NCBI RefSeq assembly: GCF_025517535.1
Contig: NZ_JAOPKC010000006.1
Coordinates: 90,992 to 154,991, forward strand
DNA: 64,000 bases
Direction of reading: 5' to 3'
Source of the DNA: Halapricum hydrolyticum
Lineage (GTDB): Archaea > Halobacteriota > Halobacteria > Halobacteriales > Haloarculaceae
The notes under the pieces were generated by a model. That model was not told where the DNA came from, ran no database searches, and saw only the letters and a program-made list of their open reading frames with translations. How positions within the stretch are numbered: the first letter of the stretch is position 1; every line of letters begins with the position of its first letter. A program made the translations under genes and the position numbers. Positions 1 through 8,178 of the stretch are shown here, piece by piece.

Positions 1-1
1 C

Positions 2-502
2 CAGGCGATCGCTGCTGCCGAGAGCGACGAGCGCAAGGCAGCCGTCGTCGCCGACCGGCTGCCCGCGATAGAGACGCGTCTCGAGGAACTCCGCCAGCAA
101 CGCGAGCAACTCCGGACGGCCTACGAGAACGGCACGCTCGACCGTGACACCTACCGGGCCAGAACTGCCGCCCTCGCCGCCCGTACCCAGCAGCTCGAAC
201 ACCAGCTCAACCGGAGCCGGTCCGTCGCCGATGCGCTGCCAGAGCAGGCCCGTGCTGCCGCGGGGCTTGACGTCTCTGAGATCGACAGCCTCCGCGAGCA
301 AGCCAGCGAGATGCGCGGCGGTGAAGTCGCCGAGATCGCACGCGGGATCGCCGGCCCCAGCGTAGGCAAGGGGATGCCCGACAGTCCCGGTGGACCACCG
401 GCTGGCGTCCCCGGGAACTGGACCGGTGGTCCCGGTAGTGGACCTGGCGGCCCTGCTGACCCCGGTCCACCGGATGACTCCGGTCCCCACATGGGTCAAT
501 AA
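2..502 (+). CDS. C-terminal part of a coiled-coil, Gly/Pro-tailed protein (5' end outside window)
   Basis: An open frame enters from the left edge and ends at TAA 500-502, so only about 166 C-terminal residues are visible. The first part is rich in Glu, Arg, Gln and Leu in heptad-like spacing (for example LEELRQQREQLRTAYENG), which suggests a coiled coil. A conserved-looking AEIARGIAGP stretch follows, then about 45 residues dominated by Gly and Pro. The layout recalls haloarchaeal DUF7096-type exported proteins, but the N-terminal part that would prove this is missing. Function is unknown. Confidence 0.7.
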   Translation, partial: QAIAAAESDERKAAVVADRLPAIETRLEELRQQREQLRTAYENGTLDRDTYRARTAALAARTQQLEHQLNRSRSVADALPEQARAAAGLDVSEIDSLREQASEMRGGEVAEIARGIAGPSVGKGMPDSPGGPPAGVPGNWTGGPGSGPGGPADPGPPDDSGPHMGQ

Positions 503-538
503 CGAACGTCTATCAGGACGGGAAACGAACACTCGTCC

Positions 539-1135
539 GTGAATACGCGTGCCGGAATCGTCCTCGCCGGTGGGTTCGCACGTCGGTTCGGCGAGCGTGA
601 CAAGACGCTCGCCGAGTTTCGTGGCCGACCGTTGATCGTCCACGCCGTCGAGCCGCTGCAGGCGGTCGTCGAACGGGTCGTCGTTAGCTGCCGACGCGAG
701 CAACTTTCGGCGTTCGAGACCGTACTGTCTGACGTCGACTACCGCCCCGACCCGACGCCCGACGAGGGACCGCTGGCGGGACTGGACGCCGCGCTCGACG
801 GGCTCGAAGCTGATACCGTCGCCGTCACGACTGCCGACCGACCCCTGGTTCCCGCTGGACTGTACCGCTCGCTGTTCGAATCGCTATCCAGCGAGGGAAT
901 CGTGATCCGTGCGGACGGCATCGATCAGCCAGTCCCCGCAGTCTTCGACGCGATGGCGCTCCGTACAGCGGTCACCGAACAGCGGTCGCGTGGCACACGG
1001 CGGCTCCGTGCAGCGCTTGACGCCATCGAATACACCACTATCACGAGCGAGTCCGTCGAACAGCGGTGGGGAAGCCACGTCCTCGCAGACGTGAACACGC
1101 CGGCGGATTTGACCCGTCTGGACGAAAAGACGTGA
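539..1135 (+). CDS. mobA: Molybdenum cofactor guanylyltransferase MobA
   Basis: MobA transfers GMP to molybdopterin to make the guanine dinucleotide form of the cofactor in the cytoplasm. The 198-residue product begins at GTG 539 and opens with the GT-A nucleotidyltransferase loop LAGGFARRFGERDK (residues 9-23), where the Lys and Arg contact GTP. A metal-binding Asp lies in TTADRPL, and the family C-terminal signature DVNTPADL is near the end. Length matches MobA. The last 16 codons lie inside a 41-bp tandem repeat that continues past the stop codon. moaC of the same pathway is 42 kb away and not linked. Confidence 0.88.
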   Translation: MNTRAGIVLAGGFARRFGERDKTLAEFRGRPLIVHAVEPLQAVVERVVVSCRREQLSAFETVLSDVDYRPDPTPDEGPLAGLDAALDGLEADTVAVTTADRPLVPAGLYRSLFESLSSEGIVIRADGIDQPVPAVFDAMALRTAVTEQRSRGTRRLRAALDAIEYTTITSESVEQRWGSHVLADVNTPADLTRLDEKT

Positions 1136-1250
1136 CTGGGCCGGCGGATTTGACCCGTCTGGACGAAAAGACGTGAACACGCCGGCGGATTTGACCCGTC
1201 TGGACGAAAAGACGTGACTGGGCCGGCGGATCTGGCCCGTCTAGGCGAAC
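1088..1250 (+). repeat. Four-copy 41-bp tandem repeat derived from the mobA 3' end
   Basis: Units lie at 1088-1128, 1129-1169, 1170-1210 and 1211-1250. Units 1 and 3 carry GTGAACACG where units 2 and 4 carry GTGACTGGG, so the array reads A-B-A-B and looks like an 82-bp duplication of an older 41-bp one. Unit 1 encodes the conserved MobA C-terminus; the mobA stop is the TGA at the start of unit 2. Unit 4 has a few substitutions. The copies after the stop are noncoding. Confidence 0.9.
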
Positions 1251-1268
1251 AGTCGCGGCGATCTCCGC

Positions 1269-1577
1269 TCACATGGATGATTGGCCGCCAGGATTCTCCC
1301 AGCTTGTATACAGTGAATGCGCGAGTACGGCGAATCCAGCGGCGGTGAACGCACTTTGGATCCCGACCCCTGTCGCGAAATCGAGTCCCACGAGCTGGTG
1401 GAGTCCGCCAGCCAGCAGCGCGCCTGCCGTGACGAACGCGAGCCCGACCGCCAGCGAGCCGAGCGCACGGGCTCCCGTTCGACGATAGGCGCGCACGGCA
1501 TACAGCGTCACGAGGCCGCCACAGACGAGCGTGACGGTATTCATCGCGACGACGAACGCCTCGAGCGTGGGACCCAT
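1269..1577 (-). CDS. Small three-helix membrane protein (DUF7521-like)
   Basis: A 102-residue, strongly hydrophobic protein starting MGPTLEAFVVAMNTVTLVCGG. Three membrane helices are visible at about residues 8-27, 38-60 and 70-92, with the short basic loop RAYRRTGARA between the first two. The topology, size and motif order resemble the haloarchaeal DUF7521 family, which has no known function. It is convergent with mobA and the repeat array ends about 20 bp from its stop. It has no operon partner in view. Confidence 0.6.
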   Translation of the reverse strand: MGPTLEAFVVAMNTVTLVCGGLVTLYAVRAYRRTGARALGSLAVGLAFVTAGALLAGGLHQLVGLDFATGVGIQSAFTAAGFAVLAHSLYTSWENPGGQSSM

Positions 1578-1795
1578 CTGTCATGTTTCTCGGGACAGTG
1601 AGCTATTATAATGTCGACCGGCTTGCCAGCGACTGGGAACCGAACGTCCCTCGCGACGCGCGACTATCCAGTCCGCGCGATATCCCGTCAGTCCATGCAA
1701 CCACTCCTGAGCAACCATCACGGTCTCTAGCGACCGCGGCAGAACCCGCAACTTCGCCAACCTCTTTCTGTGCAGGAGTCGTCTGTGCGACCGCT

Positions 1796-2215
1796 ATGCC
1801 AACACGCAACGCAGAGGCGACCTGGCGCGGCGATCTCAAAAGCGGAAGCGGCGACCTCGCTCTCGGCAGCGGCGTCTACGAAGGGCCCTATTCGTTCGCG
1901 TCCCGGTTCGAAGACGGGGACGCGACCAATCCCGAGGAACTGATCGGCGCGGCTCATGCCGGTTGTTTCGTGATGGCTCTGTCGAACGAACTTGACGAAG
2001 CGGGCTACGAGCCCGAGGAGCTACACGCCGACGCCGACGTCCACCTCGACCCCGAGGCGGGCGAAATCGACTGGATCGAACTCACGCTCGAAGCGTCGAT
2101 TCCCGACATCGATGAGGAGACGTTCCAGGAGATCGCCGCCGGTGCCAAGGAAGGCTGCCCCGTCTCGAAAGCACTGGCCGGCGTCGATATCCGGCTCGAC
2201 GCGGCGCTTGCGTGA
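1796..2215 (+). CDS. OsmC-family peroxiredoxin (organic hydroperoxide reductase type)
   Basis: The 139-residue product has the two family cysteines: one in the helix AHAGCFVMALS (about residue 50) and one in EGCPVSKAL (about 125). Together they reduce organic hydroperoxides through a thiol cycle in the cytoplasm. The start at ATG 1796 gives the standard OsmC N-terminus MPTRNAEATWRGDL; an upstream in-frame extension to 1583 has no family similarity and was rejected. The gene is monocistronic and convergent with ilvD, about 20 bp away. Confidence 0.88.
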   Translation: MPTRNAEATWRGDLKSGSGDLALGSGVYEGPYSFASRFEDGDATNPEELIGAAHAGCFVMALSNELDEAGYEPEELHADADVHLDPEAGEIDWIELTLEASIPDIDEETFQEIAAGAKEGCPVSKALAGVDIRLDAALA

Positions 2216-2236
2216 TCGGAACGAACGGCGTCGTCG

Positions 2237-3994
2237 CTAGTCGTCACCGGTTGCGGCGCGGCCGGACGTCTCTTCGAGTCGGATTTCCGGTGCAGCCAGA
2301 TCGGGCGCTTCCAGCACGCCGCCGGTCGCGGCACTGGTCGCGAGCGCGGCGAATCGCTCGATGACGCCCGTCGCGTCGATCTCAGGCGGCTCCCAGTCGG
2401 CTGCCCGACGCTGTAGCTCTTCCCGTGACACGTCCAGTGTCAGCTCACCAGCGTCGACGTCGATCCGGATCGTGTCGCCGTCCTCGACCAGCGCGATCGG
2501 TCCGCCGGCGGCCGCTTCGGGACTTACATGGCCAATCGCGGCGCCGCGAGTCCCGCCGGAAAACCGCCCGTCCGTCAGCAATGCCACCTCGCCCGAGAGC
2601 GTGGGTGAGCCGCTGATCTTCGATGTGGGTTCGAGCATCTCGGGCATCCCGGGACCGCCCTTCGGCCCTTCGTAGCGGATCACGACCACGTCTCTCTTTT
2701 CTATCTCGCCCTCGTCGTAGGCGTCGAGCATCGCCCGCTGAGACTCGAAGACCCGTGCGGTCCCCTCGAACTGGCGCATGGAGCCGTCCATCGCGCCGGC
2801 CTTGACGACCGACCCCTCGGGTGCGAGATTACCGCGGAGCACTGCGAGCCCGCCTTCCTCGTGGACCGGGTCGTCCCGATCGCGGATGACCTGCCCGCCG
2901 GGCTGGCGGTCACCCATCCGGCCGCCGATCGTCCGGCCGTCGACCGTCGGCGCATCGAGATGGAGCAGGTCGTCGATCCGGTGGTACAGTGCCGGGAGAC
3001 CGCCGTCGTCGCGCAGGTGTTCCATCCGCCAGGGGCCGGCCGGGCTCATGTGCGCCAGGTGGGGCGTCCGCTCGGCGATCTCCTCGAAGTCCGTCAGCGT
3101 CAGGTCCAGCCCGGCTTCCTGAGCGATCGCCGGGAGGTGCAGCATGGTGTTCGTCGAGCCACCGAGCGCCAGATCGACCGCAACGGCGTTTTCGAAGCTC
3201 TCGCGGGTGAGAAACTCCGAGGGACGGATGTCCCGCTCGACGAGATCGAGGATCCGACGGCCGCTCTTGCGTGCAATCTCGCGCTTGCGGTCGTCGGTCG
3301 CCCCGTAGGTCGCACACTCGGTCCAGGACAGCCCAAGTGTCTCCGTGACGCAGGCCATGGTGTTCGCCGTGAACATGCCGGCACACGACCCCTCGCCGGG
3401 ACAGGCGGTGCACTCGAGCTGGTAGAGTTCGTCGTCGTCCATCTCGCCTTCGGCATGCTGGCTGACGCCCTCGAAGACGTCGACCAGGTCGACGGTCTCG
3501 CCATCGTACTCGCCGGCCTCCATGTGTCCGCCGGTGACGACGATCGCCGGGATGTCGAGCCGGGCGATGGCCATCAACATACCGGGAACGATCTTGTCAC
3601 ACGAGGCCAGTGCGACGATCCCGTCGAACTGGTGGGCGTTGGCCATCAACTCGACCGAGTCGGCGATCACTTCTCTGGATGGCAACGAGGATCGCATCCC
3701 CTCGTGTCCCATCGCGATCCCGTCATCGACGGCGATCGTGTTGAACTCCAGCGGGGTACCGCCGGCCTCGCGGACGCCTTCCTTGACGTACTCGGCCAGT
3801 TCGTCGAGGTGGACGTGACCGGGGACGATCTCGTTCCAGGAGTTGGCGATCCCGATGTGTGGGTTGTGGATCTCTTCGTCGCTCAGCCCCGCGGCGCGAA
3901 ACAGCGACCGGTGGGGTGCACGGTCGACCCCTTCGGTCACTTCCGCGCTCCGGAGGGACTCGTCTTTCTCCGAGGTCAGATGATCGGCAGGCAT
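2237..3994 (-). CDS. ilvD: Dihydroxy-acid dehydratase
   Basis: IlvD dehydrates 2,3-dihydroxy acids to 2-keto acids in valine, leucine and isoleucine synthesis. At 585 residues it has full family length. Visible signatures are NSWNEIVPGHVHL, AVDDGIAMGHEGMRSSLPSRE, the iron-sulphur cysteines in CDKIVPGM (about residue 130) and CPGEGSCAGMFTANTM (about 200), and the C-terminal GRFSGGTRG motif. The gene stands alone, with no other branched-chain genes nearby. Confidence 0.96.
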   Translation of the reverse strand: MPADHLTSEKDESLRSAEVTEGVDRAPHRSLFRAAGLSDEEIHNPHIGIANSWNEIVPGHVHLDELAEYVKEGVREAGGTPLEFNTIAVDDGIAMGHEGMRSSLPSREVIADSVELMANAHQFDGIVALASCDKIVPGMLMAIARLDIPAIVVTGGHMEAGEYDGETVDLVDVFEGVSQHAEGEMDDDELYQLECTACPGEGSCAGMFTANTMACVTETLGLSWTECATYGATDDRKREIARKSGRRILDLVERDIRPSEFLTRESFENAVAVDLALGGSTNTMLHLPAIAQEAGLDLTLTDFEEIAERTPHLAHMSPAGPWRMEHLRDDGGLPALYHRIDDLLHLDAPTVDGRTIGGRMGDRQPGGQVIRDRDDPVHEEGGLAVLRGNLAPEGSVVKAGAMDGSMRQFEGTARVFESQRAMLDAYDEGEIEKRDVVVIRYEGPKGGPGMPEMLEPTSKISGSPTLSGEVALLTDGRFSGGTRGAAIGHVSPEAAAGGPIALVEDGDTIRIDVDAGELTLDVSREELQRRAADWEPPEIDATGVIERFAALATSAATGGVLEAPDLAAPEIRLEETSGRAATGDD

Positions 3995-4073
3995 TGCGCT
4001 CTACTGTCGTCGCCGTAATCAGTCCGGGCGGGAGTAGGTTTCGGTTCCCGCCTGTCTCGCACTGCCGGCAGGG

Positions 4074-4493
4074 TCAACCGAAAACGGGCAAGCCGACGTG
4101 GCGAAATCGCTGGAAGGTATACAGCGGCACGGCGAACAGCGGACCGCCGATCGGGAGCGTGAGATGAAGCACCATGTACAGCTTCCAGTTGGGGGTGTAG
4201 TCGACGTCGAGCGAGCGGACGTACTTCGCGTCGTAGTAGTACCCGAGCCAGGAGGTGATCGACGTGAGCAACACGACGACGAACGTTGCCCGAAGCAGCC
4301 AGTTCATCGCCACCTGGAGAACCGAAGCTACCCCGAGCGAAGAGAGCACCGGCTTGAGACCGAAATATAGTACGAGCATCGTGAAAGCGAACATGAGCGA
4401 GAAATAGAACGCGGCGTGGTGTTTCCACCAGGCATACTCCTCAAGTGACGTCGAGCGAAGCGTAGCGGCCAACTCAGAGAACGATGCGGCCAT
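4074..4493 (-). CDS. Four-helix membrane protein of unknown function
   Basis: A 139-residue protein with a short polar N-terminus (MAASFSELAATLRS) and about four hydrophobic helices, near residues 27-47, 55-75, 64-85 and 108-128. The loop YYYDAKYVRSLDVDYTPNW is aromatic and charged. No family was recognised. An AT-rich TTTTAATTC element lies 30-38 bp upstream of the ATG on the minus strand, consistent with a leaderless or short-leader transcript. Confidence 0.6.
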   Translation of the reverse strand: MAASFSELAATLRSTSLEEYAWWKHHAAFYFSLMFAFTMLVLYFGLKPVLSSLGVASVLQVAMNWLLRATFVVVLLTSITSWLGYYYDAKYVRSLDVDYTPNWKLYMVLHLTLPIGGPLFAVPLYTFQRFRHVGLPVFG

Positions 4494-4556
4494 ACTGATT
4501 ACACGTAGTTCGCCCCCGCCGAATTAAAATCTCGCGGTCCGGACCCGTGGACCAGG

Positions 4557-4841
4557 TCACGGTCGGCCCTGGCCGTGTGTGAACAGCAGCAACTGGTCGT
4601 CCGTTCGCACCAGACAGAACGGCCCGGGCGGGGACTGAAACGACTGCATGCGCTTCTCGGAGACGAACAGTTTCTCGAAGGGCTTCCCACAGGCCGGACA
4701 GTCGTATCCGGCCCGGTTTTCGAGATGTGTCGTCTCTCGGGTCTCCTTGCGAAGTTTGAAGCCCTCCCGGTACTCGTGGACGTCGAACCCGTCCGTCACG
4801 TCCAGTTGCGGCATATCCCGGGAATGGGCGGACGGCGACAT
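4557..4841 (-). CDS. Small zinc-finger protein (DUF7385-like)
   Basis: A 94-residue protein with a CPAC pair (about residue 48) and a single later Cys in GPFCLVRTDDQLLLFTHG. The conserved-looking core starts MPQLDVTDGFDVHEYREG, so translation could instead begin at the internal ATG whose complement is 4812-4814. The upstream start is preferred because a GAGGAG Shine-Dalgarno-like run sits 6-11 bases before it. It resembles small haloarchaeal zinc proteins called DUF7385 or flagella-cluster proteins; the role is unknown. A transposon boundary lies 22 bp upstream and probably replaced its promoter. Confidence 0.65.
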   Translation of the reverse strand: MSPSAHSRDMPQLDVTDGFDVHEYREGFKLRKETRETTHLENRAGYDCPACGKPFEKLFVSEKRMQSFQSPPGPFCLVRTDDQLLLFTHGQGRP

Positions 4842-4854
4842 AATATCTCCTCAT

Positions 4855-4863
4855 GATGACTGC
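4855..4863 (+). repeat. Left 9-bp direct repeat (target-site duplication) of the composite element
   Basis: GATGACTGC directly abuts the left terminal inverted repeat that begins at 4864. The same nine bases directly abut the far terminal repeat at 10254-10262, in the same orientation. Confidence 0.8.
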
Positions 4864-5003
4864 GGCCTTGTTTAGACGTTCCCGAAGTCGCCGGTTAGTG
4901 TCCATATCGATCGAACAGAACAAGCCGTTGAGTGCCTCAAGACCCGAAGGCGTTGTTTGGAGAACGGCCGTAGAGGCCGACACCACCGCGTCTAAACAAG
5001 GCC
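4864..5003. mobile_element. 140-bp MITE-like element sharing IS5 terminal repeats
   Basis: It is bounded by perfect 15-bp inverted repeats, GGCCTTGTTTAGACG at 4864-4878 and its complement at 4989-5003. No coding frame fits inside. The repeats match the ends of the IS5 element at 8621-10253, whose transposase could mobilise it. Similarity to that IS is limited to the terminal repeats, so it is not a simple internal deletion. Confidence 0.75.
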
Positions 5004-5011
5004 CTCTTCAC

Positions 5012-6269
5012 GTTTAACTACTTGACTTCGCACGTTATCTCGTTAGAGCGCGTATAGAGCGTGTGAAACGTGGATGCTGCCGATAACGTCGTTCCTGTCG
5101 TGTACTGAGCCAATCGATCAATTCGAGTGTTTCTCGAAACGGCAGAAACACCACGCCAAGACCTACGTCACAGGTCTTGTTGCGGCCAGCAACAAGACCG
5201 TCCAAGGCATCTCGAATATCGTTCTCCCGGCCAAGAGCGAACGTGCGTTGAACAAGTTCCTCACCGAGTACGACTGGGACGAAGAACAGCTCAACAGAGA
5301 ACGCCTCGCACTGCTCCAACAAGCCGATGACACGAGGTGGAGCAGTGAAGGTGTCGTCATCATCGACGACACCTTCACGCACAAAACGGGCAAGAAAATC
5401 CCTCATGCGGGGAAATACTACGACCACGGTATCCACAGCTACATCTGGGGACAGAACATCGTCTACGCACTCTACGCCGACGAGAAAACCACCTACCCAC
5501 TCGGCTTTCGCCTCTACAAGAAAAACGACAAACGCCGTATTGAACTCGCTATCGAACTCGTTGACGAACTCATCGAGATAGGTGTCCCGGCGGACACCTA
5601 TCTCTTCGACATGTTCTACAGTACCGAGGAGTTCGTCACTCATCTCGAAGGCTACGGGAAAGAGTGGGTTTCGGCCGTCAAAAGCGATGCACGCGTCAGC
5701 TATGGCGGTGACCGAATCCGTGTCGATGCGCTGGCTGAGCGCATCGACACAGTCCCACGAACCGTCAACGGAGACACCTACCACATCTGGACACAGAAAC
5801 GTGAAGTCGGTCGGCTTGGGGAAGTGAAGCTCCTGATCACCGAGAAAGAATCGAGCGACGAAGACGAGGAACCGAGCGTGAAGTATATCGTGTCGAACAA
5901 AATCGACGCGCCAGCGAGCCATCTCATCGAGTTGTACGCGATGAGATGGCGAGTAGAGACGTTCTTCAGGGACACCAAGCAGGATCTTGGTTTTGGCGAC
6001 TGCGAGTTACGGCATGCCGCAGGTGCCAGTCGGCACTGGCACCTGCTGATGCTGGCCTACAGCCTCCTCAAGTTCGGTGCTGCACACAGCGCCCTTGGAA
6101 CGATCCTTGGACACGCGAGTTCACTCCGAAACGACGTCAAACGATCCTTCCGTGAAAGCGTTCAGAACCTTCTCTCCTGGGCACTGACCAGTCCGGACCG
6201 CAGCATCGACGAGCTAATGCAACAGATCGATGGGATGTTCATCTAACGTGCGAAGTCAAGTAACTAAAC
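5012..6269 (+). mobile_element. ISH3-family insertion sequence
   Basis: The element is bounded by 26-bp terminal inverted repeats at 5012-5037 and 6244-6269 that differ at two positions and share the core ACTTGACTTCGCACGTTA. The transposase stop codon lies inside the right repeat. It sits 8 bp from the MITE. No clean target-site duplication was found, so flanking DNA may have rearranged. Confidence 0.85.
5074..6246 (+). CDS. ISH3-family transposase
   Basis: This 390-residue DDE transposase fills the ISH3 element and has normal family length, so the element may be active. Catalytic residues can be placed: the first Asp in VIIDDTFTHKTG (about residue 100), the second in YLFDMFYST (about 180), and the Glu in RWRVETFFRDTKQDLG (about 293), which is the Y-(2)-R-(3)-E-like region of the family. 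The ATG at 5074 follows the left repeat by 36 bp. Confidence 0.92.
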   Translation: MLPITSFLSCTEPIDQFECFSKRQKHHAKTYVTGLVAASNKTVQGISNIVLPAKSERALNKFLTEYDWDEEQLNRERLALLQQADDTRWSSEGVVIIDDTFTHKTGKKIPHAGKYYDHGIHSYIWGQNIVYALYADEKTTYPLGFRLYKKNDKRRIELAIELVDELIEIGVPADTYLFDMFYSTEEFVTHLEGYGKEWVSAVKSDARVSYGGDRIRVDALAERIDTVPRTVNGDTYHIWTQKREVGRLGEVKLLITEKESSDEDEEPSVKYIVSNKIDAPASHLIELYAMRWRVETFFRDTKQDLGFGDCELRHAAGASRHWHLLMLAYSLLKFGAAHSALGTILGHASSLRNDVKRSFRESVQNLLSWALTSPDRSIDELMQQIDGMFI

Positions 6270-6331
6270 ACTACTACCACAACTCACGCCAAACTTAACG
6301 CGTTGAATCGTTCCCGGATCAAGTACCGATC

Positions 6332-7537
6332 CTATATTTTCACATCCAATGCGTCTTCGACGAATTCGGCTGTATTACCTGTAGTATGCCATCCATTTCC
6401 TGCCGACCAATCGCCGAAGTTAATCCCAGCAACTAACGCTGTTTCATGAAGGCTCGGGTCGAATTTTTCAAACCAGTAGAGACCCCCCGAATCGCCACTA
6501 ATTGAGAAGTCATTTTTGAATGCTATACTTCGACCACCGTGGTCATCATGAATGAATTCATACAGCTCTTTGGTTCTATGTCTCCCAGTTTCGTGAAGCT
6601 GAGCTGAAATCGAATAGCCGTAGGCTACTTTGTCTCTAAGCTTCTCGTCGGTTAGGATACCGGTAATATCGTACTTTGAATAACAGGCACATCCATCTTT
6701 GGCTAGTTGGAATCTATAATCGGGCCCCATCAATACTACTGCAGCAGCGTCTTTCAATCCTTCGTTGGCTGTGGCTCTTTTGACTTCCCCGATCTTGTCC
6801 CCGTGTTGGTTTACAGTTGTTCCCGAATTGTAGTTCACTTGATGACCGCTCAGTAGAAGCCCTTTATACCAGTTGTCACCAGTGGTTGCCTTAACGGCGG
6901 CCGGAGTAGCTGTTGATGCACCGCCTCCCATACATCCTCCCGGAATAGGTCTGTATTTTGCATCAAAATAATCGTCAGGAGCCTCATCATGTTCCTCAAC
7001 CTCTTTTGTTTCTACCTCTACCGGAATATTGCTGATACTATGTTTCCCAAGTTTTGATTTAATATTAGCATCAACTCTTCCTGGTGATTCTGCCATTATT
7101 CTCTCTTTATCCTCTTCCTCACAATGGATTGTGATTTTTGGATCAAAGCCATTGTCGTGGCCTACTGCAACGTCAAAATCACCGGGTAATTCCTGTTGTA
7201 GTCTTTTTGCACGCCTATGGGGAGCCTCAATTCGAATCCAGTCGTTCCTTGGTATGGAGTCGAATTCCGCTTGCCTCTCGGGAAATTTTCCCTCTTCCAC
7301 AGCCTCTTGATCTTTATGAATTAAACTTTCAGTTCTGAGCACCTCTCGACGAGGATCGTCGATGTTTTCTGCAAATGCTCTTTGTGAGACATGGCTTAGA
7401 GCAGTCGAACTGGCCCCAAATCCAGCTAGAGCTTTGATAAAACCTCGACGCCCCATGCCAGAAATCTTTCTTTTCCAGCTACGCTGATTTGTTCGACCCT
7501 TATACTCTTCAACGTGGGATAGTCTATCACTATCCAT
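6332..7537 (-). CDS. Tat-exported trypsin-like serine protease
   Basis: A 401-residue protein with a Tat signal, MGRRGFIKALAGFGASS, from residue 28, predicting folded export. A chymotrypsin-fold triad is suggested: His in LLLSGHQVN, Asp in LKDAAAVVLMG and Ser in ISGDSGGLYW, in the order and spacing of S1 proteases. Four cysteines are present, three in GGCMGGG and DGCACYS. The start at 7537 is favoured by an ATATAT element 25-31 bp upstream; ATG 7456 just before the Tat motif is an alternative. Upstream frame extends into an IS6 relic but is not coding. The gene is AT-rich with unbiased third positions, unlike its neighbours, and lies inside the composite transposon, so it looks like acquired cargo. 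Substrate unknown. Confidence 0.78.
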   Translation of the reverse strand: MDSDRLSHVEEYKGRTNQRSWKRKISGMGRRGFIKALAGFGASSTALSHVSQRAFAENIDDPRREVLRTESLIHKDQEAVEEGKFPERQAEFDSIPRNDWIRIEAPHRRAKRLQQELPGDFDVAVGHDNGFDPKITIHCEEEDKERIMAESPGRVDANIKSKLGKHSISNIPVEVETKEVEEHDEAPDDYFDAKYRPIPGGCMGGGASTATPAAVKATTGDNWYKGLLLSGHQVNYNSGTTVNQHGDKIGEVKRATANEGLKDAAAVVLMGPDYRFQLAKDGCACYSKYDITGILTDEKLRDKVAYGYSISAQLHETGRHRTKELYEFIHDDHGGRSIAFKNDFSISGDSGGLYWFEKFDPSLHETALVAGINFGDWSAGNGWHTTGNTAEFVEDALDVKI

Positions 7538-7575
7538 GATGAGGATATCAAACTGCCTCGTAATATATCTTATTA

Positions 7576-7620
7576 TAAAAAGTAAGTATATAAAAAGTAA
7601 GTATATAAAAAGTAAGTATA
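7576..7620 (+). repeat. Three perfect 15-bp AT-rich tandem repeats
   Basis: The unit TAAAAAGTAAGTATA occurs three times without gaps at 7576-7590, 7591-7605 and 7606-7620. It lies just upstream of the TATA-like element of the serine protease gene. Confidence 0.9.
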
Positions 7621-7640
7621 ATAAATTATATTGGGTGGGA

Positions 7641-7700
7641 GAGAATCGGTTCCACCAGACAGCGAACGCTTCGAGATAGGACCCTACTGTCACCAACCAT
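7641..7700 (-). pseudogene. Relic of an IS6-family transposase C-terminus
   Basis: On the minus strand this DNA encodes SYLEAFAVWWNRF, nearly identical to ESWLEAFAVWWNRC at the end of the intact IS6 transposase at 8638-9276. About 40 bases match with few changes (7644-7683). The terminal repeat and the rest of the gene are absent. The reading frame runs on into the protease frame by chance. Confidence 0.7.
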
Positions 7701-8178
7701 CCACAGTGGTTGAACGACTGCGGGCACGTCACAGTCTCAACCCGGTCACTCATCCGAAACTAATCGTCAAAGAATCGTTCGTCGGGCACACCTAGATGCC
7801 CGAACGTAGGCAGAATACGATTAGTACGCTCGCAAATGGGTCGCCTCGGTGAAGACCTATCTTGTAATGAACGCCGGGGGTACGAACGGCTCGAACTTCA
7901 GAACGGCAACTCGGCCTCCCCTCCCTTTAAGCAGTCCTATACCCGTGATTTCAGAGATAGGTTCATCCGCTACCACGGAACTGTCTACAGGATCGAAACA
8001 CTGCTGACGGCCACGACGTCACCTCGACCGATCACCAAGCAGTTGTGCTCCTGATAGCAGTATTGGGAGGATCTTCTCCTTTTCAACCGGTGCGTGGTGT
8101 GATATCCTCACGTTCCTTAATGGCGCACCATCTATCCGATCGTCAGGAGGGCCTTCTTGTCGCGTTCGGCTCCGTTTG
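7701..8178. other. Non-coding stretch inside the composite transposon
   Basis: About 480 bp between the IS6 relic and the lipoprotein gene. Short frames exist on both strands (the longest about 72 codons) but none has haloarchaeal codon bias or family signals. No terminal repeats, tRNA or hairpin were recognised. It is probably decayed mobile DNA. Confidence 0.5.

Noticed and set aside
1088..1250. Possible CRISPR array
   Set aside because: The units are head to tail with no spacers between them and derive from the mobA gene tail.
2861..4018. 385-codon open frame on the + strand
   Set aside because: It is antisense to ilvD, which has complete conserved motifs.
5004..6274. Target-site duplication of the ISH3 element
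   Set aside because: The bases next to the two terminal repeats (ttcac and actac) do not match at any tested offset, so none is claimed.
7538..7753. N-terminal extension of the protease frame
   Set aside because: The extension is translated from an IS6 relic and the 15-bp AT repeats (LLFIYLLFIYLLFI). A TATA-like element downstream of it supports the start at 7537.
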